Part shown: piece by piece, positions 1-6,507 of the stretch
How the letters are laid out: each line of letters opens with the position of its first letter
How positions within the stretch are numbered: the first letter of the stretch is position 1
NCBI GenBank assembly: GCA_030834835.1
Contig: JAUQXD010001441.1
Span: forward strand, 1-7,676
Origin: Thermoflexales bacterium
Lineage (GTDB): Bacteria; Chloroflexota; Anaerolineae; Fen-1058
DNA: 7,676 nt
Reading direction: 5' to 3'
Position numbers and translations under genes: made by a program
Notes under the pieces: model-generated
Told to the model about the DNA's origin: nothing
The model's database searches: none
Seen by the model: only the letters and a program-made list of their open reading frames with translations

Positions 1-10
1 AAGGAGATTC

Positions 11-1882
11 ATGCCCGTACGCACTTTTGTCACTCCCAAAGCGGGTTCCGGTTTTCTCAACGTCCGCAGCGAAGCCCGGCTGGACGCGGCCAACATCGTC
101 GGCGCATTGAATGAAGGTGTGCGCCTGGAGTTCGTCGGCGAGAACAGTGGCTGGTATGCCGCCCGCGTCTTCGTCTCGACGCTCGTCGCCAACGCCGCCG
201 ACGGCCGTTTCGTGCGGCTGAACGCGGGCGGCGACTTTGCCAACATCCGATCGGCCCCGCGCACCGACGCCGGCACCGATGTGGGCGATTTGAGGGCGAA
301 TCAACGGCTGGAATTGATCGAACGATCCGGCGACTGGCTCGTCGCCAAAGTCTATGTCTCAGCCGCGTGGTGCGACCTGATCACCGAAGGCCAGTCCGAT
401 CCGATCGTGCCGGTGGCCGATGGCTTCGATGTGCCTGTCGGCACATCCGACGAGCGCGCCTCGGCCAAGATTTGGCCCGGTTCGTGGATCGATGCCGTGC
501 CCTATGGCACACGCTACGATGCCACCGGCAAATGGGCCATTCACACCGGCGCCGACCTCAATCTGCCGGCCGATGCCGACGCGCATTCGGCCTGCTATGC
601 GCCTGCGGCCGGTGTGGTGCGCGCCGCCGCCGCTTTCCCCGTGTGGGGCAATCTTGTCACCATCGAGCATAAATTAGCCGATGGCACGCGCGTATGGTCG
701 CGGTTGGCGCATCTCGACGACATCCTCGTTCAGCCGAATCAAATCGTCACACGCGGGCAGATCATCGGGCACGTGGGCAACGCCTTTGGCCTGTTTGCCT
801 TCCATCTGCATTACGATCTGGCGCGGCGCGATCTGGCCGCGTCACCGTCGGACTGGCCCGGCGACGATCTGCCGCGCGTGCTGCGCGACTACTACGATCC
901 GCTGGCGTTCACGCTGGAACATCGTCCGCCCCGCCCGCAACCCGTCACGAAACTACTGATCGGCCTGCATGATGTTGAGGGTGGCGCGTGGCTGAAACAG
1001 AAAAGGATCAAGGGCGTGTGCCTGGTTTTAGCCACCGTGCAAGATCAACCGATCCAGCTGGACTTTACGAATCTATCGAACGCGGGCATCACCGTGTTGC
1101 TCCGCATCGGCTATGGCTATGCGGATGGCACCGGCACACTGCCTCGGCCCGATCAGCTGACCCAGTTCGAGAAGGCTGTGGCCGATACGCTGAATGCCGC
1201 CAGAGGCGTCACCGCTTCACACTATGGCAACGAGATCAACAATGCCATGGAGTCACCGGGCTGGAATCCGGCCACGGGCAACCCCGGCCCCAATTATTTC
1301 CCGCTGACGCCCGATTACTACATCGCGTCGTACAATCGCGTGTGGAACAGTATCCGCCTCGATGTGAAACTCGGTCCTTCCCCGCTCGATCCATTCTTCG
1401 GGCCGCCGTTTCCGTTCCTGGCGTGGAGCAGCGACAATCGCGAGTGGTGGCGGGCCATCTTGCGCGGCATCGCGGGCGCGGATGCCTTCTTCTTACACAG
1501 CAAGACGCAAAGCAACGCGACTACTGAAATCTGGTCGGGGGACAAATTCCAGAACGACCCGCTGCGCTGGCAATATCTCCACTTCCGATCGATCGAGCCA
1601 TACCTTGCGGAAGTGCCAGTCAACTACAAGGGCCTGCCCGTCTACATCACCGAGGCCAATCCGCAGCGCAAGATCAACAATGCACTGGGCTGGGAAGACA
1701 GCAGCGCCATGTGGATCACTGAGTGTGTGAATTATCTCAAGACGTGGAACGCCGGGGGGGGACATCAGCCCATCAACGGCGCAGTTTTCTATCGCTGGGC
1801 CAACGACGAGTGGCAAATGTCCAACAAGTCCATGTTGCTCAACCGCGTCGAGGGTGAGGCACAGAAGTTGGGCTTGGTGTAA
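11..1882 (+). CDS. SH3b-SH3b-M23 peptidase-glycoside hydrolase-like fusion protein
   Basis: A 623-aa multidomain protein, probably a peptidoglycan-targeted hydrolase. Residues about 15-58 and 76-123 are two bacterial SH3 domains (LNVRS and ANIRSAP entry motifs, GW/GDW core), which usually bind cell wall. Residues about 165-272 are an M23/LytM zinc metallopeptidase: HTGAD gives H178 and D182, AHL gives H234 and HLH gives H265/H267, so all metal and catalytic positions are present. After a Pro-rich linker (304-312), residues about 314-620 look like a TIM-barrel glycoside hydrolase, with a candidate acid/base in GNE (E408) and a candidate nucleophile in YITE (E548), the clan-A layout; the exact GH family is not identified. 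The start is set by AAGGAG at 1-6, close before the ATG. The N-terminus has no hydrophobic signal segment, which is odd for a wall enzyme. It could be exported by a non-classical route or released on lysis. M23 and SH3b calls are firm; the GH call is an inference. Confidence 0.85.
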   Translation: MPVRTFVTPKAGSGFLNVRSEARLDAANIVGALNEGVRLEFVGENSGWYAARVFVSTLVANAADGRFVRLNAGGDFANIRSAPRTDAGTDVGDLRANQRLELIERSGDWLVAKVYVSAAWCDLITEGQSDPIVPVADGFDVPVGTSDERASAKIWPGSWIDAVPYGTRYDATGKWAIHTGADLNLPADADAHSACYAPAAGVVRAAAAFPVWGNLVTIEHKLADGTRVWSRLAHLDDILVQPNQIVTRGQIIGHVGNAFGLFAFHLHYDLARRDLAASPSDWPGDDLPRVLRDYYDPLAFTLEHRPPRPQPVTKLLIGLHDVEGGAWLKQKRIKGVCLVLATVQDQPIQLDFTNLSNAGITVLLRIGYGYADGTGTLPRPDQLTQFEKAVADTLNAARGVTASHYGNEINNAMESPGWNPATGNPGPNYFPLTPDYYIASYNRVWNSIRLDVKLGPSPLDPFFGPPFPFLAWSSDNREWWRAILRGIAGADAFFLHSKTQSNATTEIWSGDKFQNDPLRWQYLHFRSIEPYLAEVPVNYKGLPVYITEANPQRKINNALGWEDSSAMWITECVNYLKTWNAGGGHQPINGAVFYRWANDEWQMSNKSMLLNRVEGEAQKLGLV

Positions 1883-1906
1883 CGATTCAATCGAAGGAAC
1901 AACGCT

Positions 1907-1973
1907 CTCACACCAGGCCGCAAAACAGCAAAGAAACACCGAAAAACTTTGTGACTTTGCTGCTTAGCGTGAG
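1907..1973. repeat. Imperfect intergenic palindrome with GCAAAG/CTTTGC arms
   Basis: Between the first two genes, CTCAC (1907-1911) and GTGAG (1969-1973) close a 67-bp imperfect dyad. Its best inner stem is CAGCAAAG (1926-1933) with CTTTGCTG (1955-1962), 8 bp around a 21-nt loop. Both arms show the CTCAC-n-GCAAAG look of dispersed palindromic intergenic repeats seen in many environmental bacteria. It could also slow or end transcription of the upstream gene, although no U tract follows. Whether it is a dispersed repeat cannot be decided from one copy. Confidence 0.45.
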
Positions 1974-1991
1974 CCTTTGGTTTTCCCGGAG

Positions 1992-2000
1992 TGGTATAAA
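1992..2000 (+). promoter_or_regulatory. Extended -10 promoter for the zinc-knuckle/PRiA4_ORF3 gene
   Basis: TG-G-TATAAA is an extended -10 element (TGnTATAAT type, five of six in the hexamer). No good -35 box lies 16-18 bp upstream, as expected for extended -10 promoters. It is followed by the Shine-Dalgarno AGGAG at 2009-2013, 8 nt before the ATG at 2022, which fixes the start of that gene. Confidence 0.5.
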
Positions 2001-2021
2001 CGAAATTCAGGAGATTAACCA

Positions 2022-2699
2022 ATGTCCCGTCAACCACAATCACGCGGTCAATGTCGATACTGCGGCAAAGAGTTTGCTAAAGGCGGCATGATCAAACATC
2101 TGGCGGCGTGTACGGAACGTCAGACCATCATCGCCAAAACCACGCGCCGCCCGGCCGAAAAACTCATCCACCTTCAGGCTCGCGATGCATACGGCGGTCG
2201 TTACTGGATCAATCTGGAGATGAACGGTTCCGCTACTTTGAAAGACCTGGATCACTACTTGCGCGCCATCTGGCTGGAATGCTGCGGCCATATGAGCCAG
2301 TTTTCGATCGGCGGCTGGGGCGGCGAAGAAATCCCCATGAAGACCCGCATCGATCGCGTCTTCACGCCCGAGGTTGAACTTACGCACATCTATGATTTTG
2401 GCACCGAGTCCGTGACATTGATCAAGTTCGCTGCCGTGCGTGAAGGGCAACCGACCACCAGACACCCCATCGCTTTGATGGCCCGCAACGCGCCGCCCGA
2501 TTTCAAGTGTATGGAATGCGATCAACCGGCGACGCAGTTGTGTATAGAATGCCAGGTCGAAGACGATCAGCCAGGTTTCCTGTGCGACGAGCACGCCGAA
2601 GACCATCCGCATACGGGCTACGGTGAACCGATGCTCATCGTCAACTCACCCCGCATTGGACTGTGCGGCTACTGCGGCCCCGCCGAACCGCCGTACTGA
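2022..2699 (+). CDS. PRiA4_ORF3-like protein with flanking zinc-binding motifs
   Basis: A 225-aa protein of unknown function. The N-terminus carries a C2HC zinc finger, C11-x2-C14-x11-H26-x3-C30. Residues about 48-140 resemble the plasmid pRiA4b ORF-3 domain: the TLKDLDHYLRAIWLECCGHMSQF block matches the family's 'tLxdLHxxIqxafgWxxxHLxxF' region, and YDFG at 124-127 matches its conserved YDFG. The C-terminus has a second metal-binding cluster, C163-x2-C166-x7-C174-x2-C177-x10-C188-x2-H191, followed by H195 and H197, with a B-box-like spacing. A last C215-x2-C218 knuckle lies ten residues from the end. These suggest a cytoplasmic protein binding nucleic acid or a partner. There is no transposase nearby even though the family name refers to IS1096/TnpR passengers. 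It has its own promoter and a hairpin terminator, so it seems monocistronic. Domain match is moderate; function is unknown. Confidence 0.85.
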   Translation: MSRQPQSRGQCRYCGKEFAKGGMIKHLAACTERQTIIAKTTRRPAEKLIHLQARDAYGGRYWINLEMNGSATLKDLDHYLRAIWLECCGHMSQFSIGGWGGEEIPMKTRIDRVFTPEVELTHIYDFGTESVTLIKFAAVREGQPTTRHPIALMARNAPPDFKCMECDQPATQLCIECQVEDDQPGFLCDEHAEDHPHTGYGEPMLIVNSPRIGLCGYCGPAEPPY

Positions 2700-2721
2700 G
2701 GCTGTCCTGCAAATTGTGCTT

Positions 2722-2775
2722 CCGGCGAAGTGGATGCCTCGATTTGAGGCGCTTGCTTCGCCGGTTTGGTTTGTT
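2722..2775 (+). terminator. Hairpin terminator after the zinc-knuckle gene
   Basis: CCGGCGAAG (2722-2730) pairs perfectly with CTTCGCCGG (2756-2764), 9 bp. An inner stem, GCCTC (2736-2740) with GAGGC (2746-2750), closes a 5-nt loop. The T-rich stretch TTTGGTTTGTT follows at 2765-2775. This looks like an intrinsic terminator, though the U tract is interrupted by G. It lies 22 nt after the TGA and isolates the restriction-modification gene downstream. Confidence 0.65.
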
Positions 2776-2809
2776 GACGCGCACCAGTAAGAGTTACTCA
2801 CACTGACGT

Positions 2810-2838
2810 TTGCCTCGCGTTTCGATTTATTCTATACT
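2810..2838 (+). promoter_or_regulatory. Promoter for the restriction-modification gene, giving a leaderless mRNA
   Basis: TTGCCT (2810-2815, four of six to TTGACA) is separated by exactly 17 bp from TATACT (2833-2838, five of six to TATAAT). Transcription should begin about 7 nt after the -10 box, that is at or just before the ATG at 2846, so the mRNA would have no leader. No Shine-Dalgarno precedes that ATG. The TTG at 2810 is in frame but sits inside the -35 box, so it is unlikely to be a start codon. Confidence 0.55.
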
Positions 2839-2845
2839 TGGCCGC

Positions 2846-5800
2846 ATGACCATTCACCCTCTCGAAACCTACCTGCACGACCTGCGCGACAGTCATTCAG
2901 CCGGTGTCGCCGAGACATCGCATTACGGCGCCCTCGCCAATTTGCTCAACGAAGCGGGCAAGTCGCTCAAGCCCAAAGTCAAGTGCATCATTCATCCCAG
3001 GAGCAAAGGCGCGGGCATTCCTGATGGCGGCCTCTTCACGCCGGATCAGCTGCCTAAAAATCTGTCAGGTCTGAGCGAAGCCGACCTGACAGGTTTGACG
3101 CCCGCCCGTGGCGCGCTGGAAGTGAAAGGCACATCCGCCAACCTCGATCAACTGGCGGCGAGTGCGCAAGTGGCGAAGTATCTGGACACTTACGGGCAAG
3201 TGCTCATCACCAACTACCGGGACTTTGTGCTGGTCGTGCGCGAACACGGCAAGGCTAAGAAACTGGAAGCCTATCATCTGGCCGAGTCTGAAGCGGCGTT
3301 CTGGATCGCCGCCGCCCACGCCCACAAAACCGCCGCCCTGCACGGCGAACGCTTCATGGAGTATTTGAAGCGCGTGATGCTGCACGCCGCAGCCTTGACC
3401 GCGCCCGCCGATGTGGCGATGTTCATCGCCTCGTATGCGCGCGAAGCCCGCGCCCGTATTGAGTTGGCGGGCGATGACGGGCTGGCGGCCTTTGCCAACA
3501 TCCGCGCCGCGTTGGAACAATCGCTGGGCCTGTCGTTTGAAGTGGAAGCGGTCGATGGCAAGGCCAAAGGCGATCGCTTCTTCCGTTCGACACTGGTTCA
3601 AACGTTGTTCTATGGCGTCTTCTCCGCGTGGGTGTTATGGCACACCGCCAACCCCGCCCGCACCGACGAATTCGATTGGAAGGATGCGGCCTTTGACTTG
3701 CACGTGCCTGTGCTGCAAGCCCTGTTCGAGCAAGTGTCCGCGCCGTCCAAGATCAAAGGCTTGAATTTGATCGAGGTGCTGAACTGGACGGGCGAGGTGC
3801 TGCGGCGGATCGATCGCGCGGCCTTCTTTGCGAAGTTTGAAGAAGGCTATGCGGTGCAGTATTTCTACGAACCGTTCCTGGAGGCGTTTGACCCCCAACT
3901 GCGCAAAGATCTGGGGGTGGTCTACACGCCGCTGGAAGTGGTGCAGTATCAGGTGGCCCGCGTCGATGCCGTCTTGCGACAGGAGTTGGGCATTGAGGAC
4001 GGACTGGCCGATCCGCGCGTGATTGTGCTCGATCCGTGCGCCGGAACCGGCCCCTATGTGCGCGAGGTGTTGTACAACATCGCCCGCACGTTGACCAACA
4101 AACATGGCGAGGCGTTGATTGGCGCGGAGTTGAAGCGCGCGGCCATGGAGCGCGTCTTTGCCTTTGAGATTCTGCCTGCGCCATTTGTCATTGCCCATTT
4201 GCAAATTAGCCTATTGTTGCAGCATTACGGCGCGACCTTTGACGATACGAAAGGCGAGCGGGCCGCCATCTATTTGACTAACGCCCTCACGGGTTGGGAA
4301 GCAACCGCGCAGCCTAAATTGCCATGGGTTGAATTGCAGCAAGAACGCGCTGCGGCCAACCACGTGAAGCAGCAGGCCAAAATTCTAGTCATCCTGGGCA
4401 ACCCGCCTTACTACGGCTTTGCGGGGATCGCAGTGGACGAAGAACGCGATCTAAGTGACGCCTACCGCACCACGCAGCGCGCGCCCGCGCCGCAGGGCCA
4501 GGGCTTGAATGATCTGTATGTGCGCTTCTTCCGTATGGCCGAGCGCAAGATCGTGCAAGGCACGGGGCAAGGCATCGTCTGTTTCATTTCCAATTTTTCA
4601 TGGTTGGATGGTCTATCACATACGGGTATGCGTGAGCGTTACCTTGATGTCTTCAACACGATCTGGATCGACTGCCTGAATGGCGCCAGCCGCGAGACGG
4701 GCAAGTTGACGCCCGATGGGCTGCCTGACCCCAGTGTGTTTTCCACGGACTTCAATCCCCGAGGTATTCCGTTAGGCACGGCCATTGCACTGTTGGTTAA
4801 GAAGACCGTCTCACCGCGTCCGCGCGGGGAGACGCCCACAGTGCATTTCCGCCACTTCTGGGGTAAGACCAAACGCGCTGATTTGTTGGAGAGTCTAAGC
4901 TCAGGCAAGCCCCGGCCCTATCAGCCGCTGACGCCCATACTGGAATTGGGTCTGCCTTTTACGCCATTGGCTATAGCTCAGGCTTATCTAACGTTTCCGC
5001 TGCTTCCACAACTCTTCCCAACGATCTTTCCGGGTGTCAAGACCGGCCGCGATGATGTTGTCGTAGATATTGATCGTGATCGTCTGGTAGAGCGAATGCA
5101 GAAATATTTCGATCCGAAAATCAGCCATGATGAGATGCGCCGCCTCGCGCCAAGCGCGATGACGCCTACAGAAGACTTTGACGCTATCGCCACTCGCGAT
5201 CAATTGCGGAAACGCGGCTTCTTGCCCGACAACGTGGTGCGGTATTGCTATCGCCCGTTCGATGTGCGTTGGCTGTATTGGGAACCCGAAACGAAATTGC
5301 TCGATCGGAATCGCGCTGATTACTTCCCGCATGTGATTGAGAGCAATGTGTGGTTTGTCTCGCAGCAGAAGCCCAGACGTGCATGGTCAATGCCGCAGGT
5401 TATCAAGAGTATAGGCTGCCTTGATCTAATGGATCGAAGTGCGAGTTGCATCCCGCTCTATTTGAAGCCAACCGAAGATCAGCCACAACAGACCTCATTC
5501 CTGGACGACTATCACTCTCTGAATGAAAACGTGAGTGCGGCGGCGGGTGACTATCTGCATCACGTTGGCGCGGCGGCCCCGGTCTTGTTCTATCACGCCA
5601 TCGCCATGCTGCACGCGCCAGCCTATCGGCAAGAAAATGCGGGCGCGTTGCACCAAGCCTGGCCGCGCATTCCGTTACCCAACAGTAAGGTCGCGCTGCT
5701 GGCCTCGGCGGAACTGGGCCGACAAATCGCCGCGCTGTTGGACACCGAGCACAATGTCAACGGCGTGACTAGCGGCACACCGAGCCCGGAATTGAAAGCC

Positions 5801-6208
5801 GTCGGCGTGTTGACACGCGCGGGCGGCGGGCAGTTGAAATTGCCGGATGAGTTGAAGGTGACAGCGGGTTGGGGCTATGCAGGGCAAGGCGGCGTGACCA
5901 TGCCGGGGAAAGGGAAAATTGTCGAAAGACCTACCAAGTCTGAGCGTGACATCTTCCTCAACGATGTTGCGTATTGGGCCAACATTCCTCAACGCGTGTG
6001 GGACTATACCATCGGCGGTTACCAGGTCATCAAGAAATGGCTGTCCTACCGGGAGTTTTCCCTGCTCGGTCGCGCCCTCACCATCGACGAGGCGCGCGAA
6101 GTCACCAACATGGCTCGGCGCATTGCGGCCATTATTGCGCTTGAAGCCGCGCTAGATAACAACTATCGCGCCGTGGTTGACAATACCTACGACTGGCCGA
6201 CGACTTAA
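2846..6208 (+). CDS. Type ISP-like restriction-modification protein (nuclease + N6-adenine methyltransferase, no helicase)
   Basis: A 1120-aa single-chain restriction-modification protein. Numbered from this ATG, residues about 25-140 form a PD-(D/E)xK nuclease: GIPDGG gives D60 and GALEVKG gives E92 and K94. Residues about 141-325 are a helical spacer with no Walker A or DEAD-type motif. The amino-methyltransferase follows: LGVVYTP (356-362), motif I DPCAGTG (396-402), FAFEI (438-442) and motif IV NPPY (519-522), typical of N6-adenine methylation. The C-terminal specificity region carries ISP-family signatures: YRPFDVRWLYW (802-811 region) and YTIGGYQVIKKWLSYRE near 1054-1070. Classical ISP enzymes such as LlaBIII have a helicase between nuclease and methylase; it is missing here, so this is the short, type IIG-like form. 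Cleavage and methylation of the same, unknown, DNA site are expected. An in-frame TTG at 2810 would add 12 residues but overlaps the promoter and is rejected. No separate specificity or methylase gene is nearby. Confidence 0.88.
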   Translation: MTIHPLETYLHDLRDSHSAGVAETSHYGALANLLNEAGKSLKPKVKCIIHPRSKGAGIPDGGLFTPDQLPKNLSGLSEADLTGLTPARGALEVKGTSANLDQLAASAQVAKYLDTYGQVLITNYRDFVLVVREHGKAKKLEAYHLAESEAAFWIAAAHAHKTAALHGERFMEYLKRVMLHAAALTAPADVAMFIASYAREARARIELAGDDGLAAFANIRAALEQSLGLSFEVEAVDGKAKGDRFFRSTLVQTLFYGVFSAWVLWHTANPARTDEFDWKDAAFDLHVPVLQALFEQVSAPSKIKGLNLIEVLNWTGEVLRRIDRAAFFAKFEEGYAVQYFYEPFLEAFDPQLRKDLGVVYTPLEVVQYQVARVDAVLRQELGIEDGLADPRVIVLDPCAGTGPYVREVLYNIARTLTNKHGEALIGAELKRAAMERVFAFEILPAPFVIAHLQISLLLQHYGATFDDTKGERAAIYLTNALTGWEATAQPKLPWVELQQERAAANHVKQQAKILVILGNPPYYGFAGIAVDEERDLSDAYRTTQRAPAPQGQGLNDLYVRFFRMAERKIVQGTGQGIVCFISNFSWLDGLSHTGMRERYLDVFNTIWIDCLNGASRETGKLTPDGLPDPSVFSTDFNPRGIPLGTAIALLVKKTVSPRPRGETPTVHFRHFWGKTKRADLLESLSSGKPRPYQPLTPILELGLPFTPLAIAQAYLTFPLLPQLFPTIFPGVKTGRDDVVVDIDRDRLVERMQKYFDPKISHDEMRRLAPSAMTPTEDFDAIATRDQLRKRGFLPDNVVRYCYRPFDVRWLYWEPETKLLDRNRADYFPHVIESNVWFVSQQKPRRAWSMPQVIKSIGCLDLMDRSASCIPLYLKPTEDQPQQTSFLDDYHSLNENVSAAAGDYLHHVGAAAPVLFYHAIAMLHAPAYRQENAGALHQAWPRIPLPNSKVALLASAELGRQIAALLDTEHNVNGVTSGTPSPELKAVGVLTRAGGGQLKLPDELKVTAGWGYAGQGGVTMPGKGKIVERPTKSERDIFLNDVAYWANIPQRVWDYTIGGYQVIKKWLSYREFSLLGRALTIDEAREVTNMARRIAAIIALEAALDNNYRAVVDNTYDWPTT

Positions 6209-6223
6209 GGTGCTGTATACCTG

Positions 6224-6454
6224 CTTGAGTTCAAGCAACCAGATCGTAATGTCAAACAATTATCGGGCATCGCCAAGCAGCCGCCGTGTAATCTCAAGCA
6301 AGATTCGGGCAACCTCAAGCAGGCATTGGGTAACGTCAAGCAGTTGTTGAGTAACGTCAAGCAACTATCGCGCAACATCAAGCAGCCTGTGAGTAACGGC
6401 CAGCAGTTAGCGAGTAATCTCAAGCAGTCATTCAGTAACAGCGTGCAACCCCGC
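6224..6454. repeat. Eleven tandem 21-bp units downstream of the restriction-modification gene
   Basis: Eleven contiguous degenerate units of exactly 21 bp start 15 nt after the TAA. The consensus is NGY AAY NTC AAG CAR NNN NNN, with the core (AA-n-n-TCAAGCA) recurring at 6248, 6290, 6311, 6332, 6353, 6374, 6395 and 6416 and weaker copies at 6227, 6269 and 6437. Read in the frame of the restriction-modification gene this gives heptapeptides such as GNVKQLL, SNVKQLS and RNIKQPV, and the frame stays open from 6209 to a TGA at 6524-6526. The complementary strand is also open and reads a CLxLxxN pattern. No convincing start codon with a ribosome binding site exists on either strand, so no gene is called. 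A 21-bp period places each core on the same face of the helix, as in iteron or operator arrays. The first unit contains the dyad CTTGAGTTCAAG (6224-6235). Confidence 0.85.
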
Positions 6455-6462
6455 GTGCGCAC

Positions 6463-6481
6463 ATCAACCAGACCGGTTGAT
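6463..6481. promoter_or_regulatory. Inverted repeat before the duplicated helical-protein gene, possible operator
   Basis: ATCAACC (6463-6469) and GGTTGAT (6475-6481) form a perfect 7-bp dyad around a 5-nt spacer. It lies directly before an AT-rich stretch (TAAATTATTG, 6481-6490) that could hold a -10 box, and before the Shine-Dalgarno AAAGGA at 6493-6498. The position suits a repressor operator or a leader hairpin. No clear -35 box is visible. Confidence 0.35.
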
Positions 6482-6507
6482 AAATTATTGCGAAAGGATT
6501 ATGGTAC

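Noticed and set aside
1493..1939. Minus-strand 148-codon open frame opposite the hydrolase
   Set aside because: It is a shadow of the glycoside-hydrolase coding frame, with no ribosome binding site or recognisable domain. The same applies to the long antisense frames at 2040-2612, 3065-3601, 3635-4204 and 6499-7284.
2022..2699. Transposon passenger (IS1096/TnpR) interpretation
   Set aside because: The family name suggests it, but no transposase, terminal inverted repeats or target duplications are visible around the gene.
2810..2845. Twelve-residue N-terminal extension of the restriction-modification protein from a TTG
   Set aside because: The extension overlaps a good -35/-10 promoter and has no ribosome binding site.
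6224..6454. CRISPR array
   Set aside because: The period is 21 bp without distinct spacers, the units are degenerate, and no cas gene is present.
6205..6462. Minus-strand open frame of 85 codons with a Cys-Leu-rich heptad pattern (CLxLxxN)
   Set aside because: It is the antisense of the 21-bp array. The frame is open because the unit length is a multiple of three. It has only a GTG start, no ribosome binding site, and V/L/I-conserving changes of the + strand become radical changes (T/R/M) on this strand.
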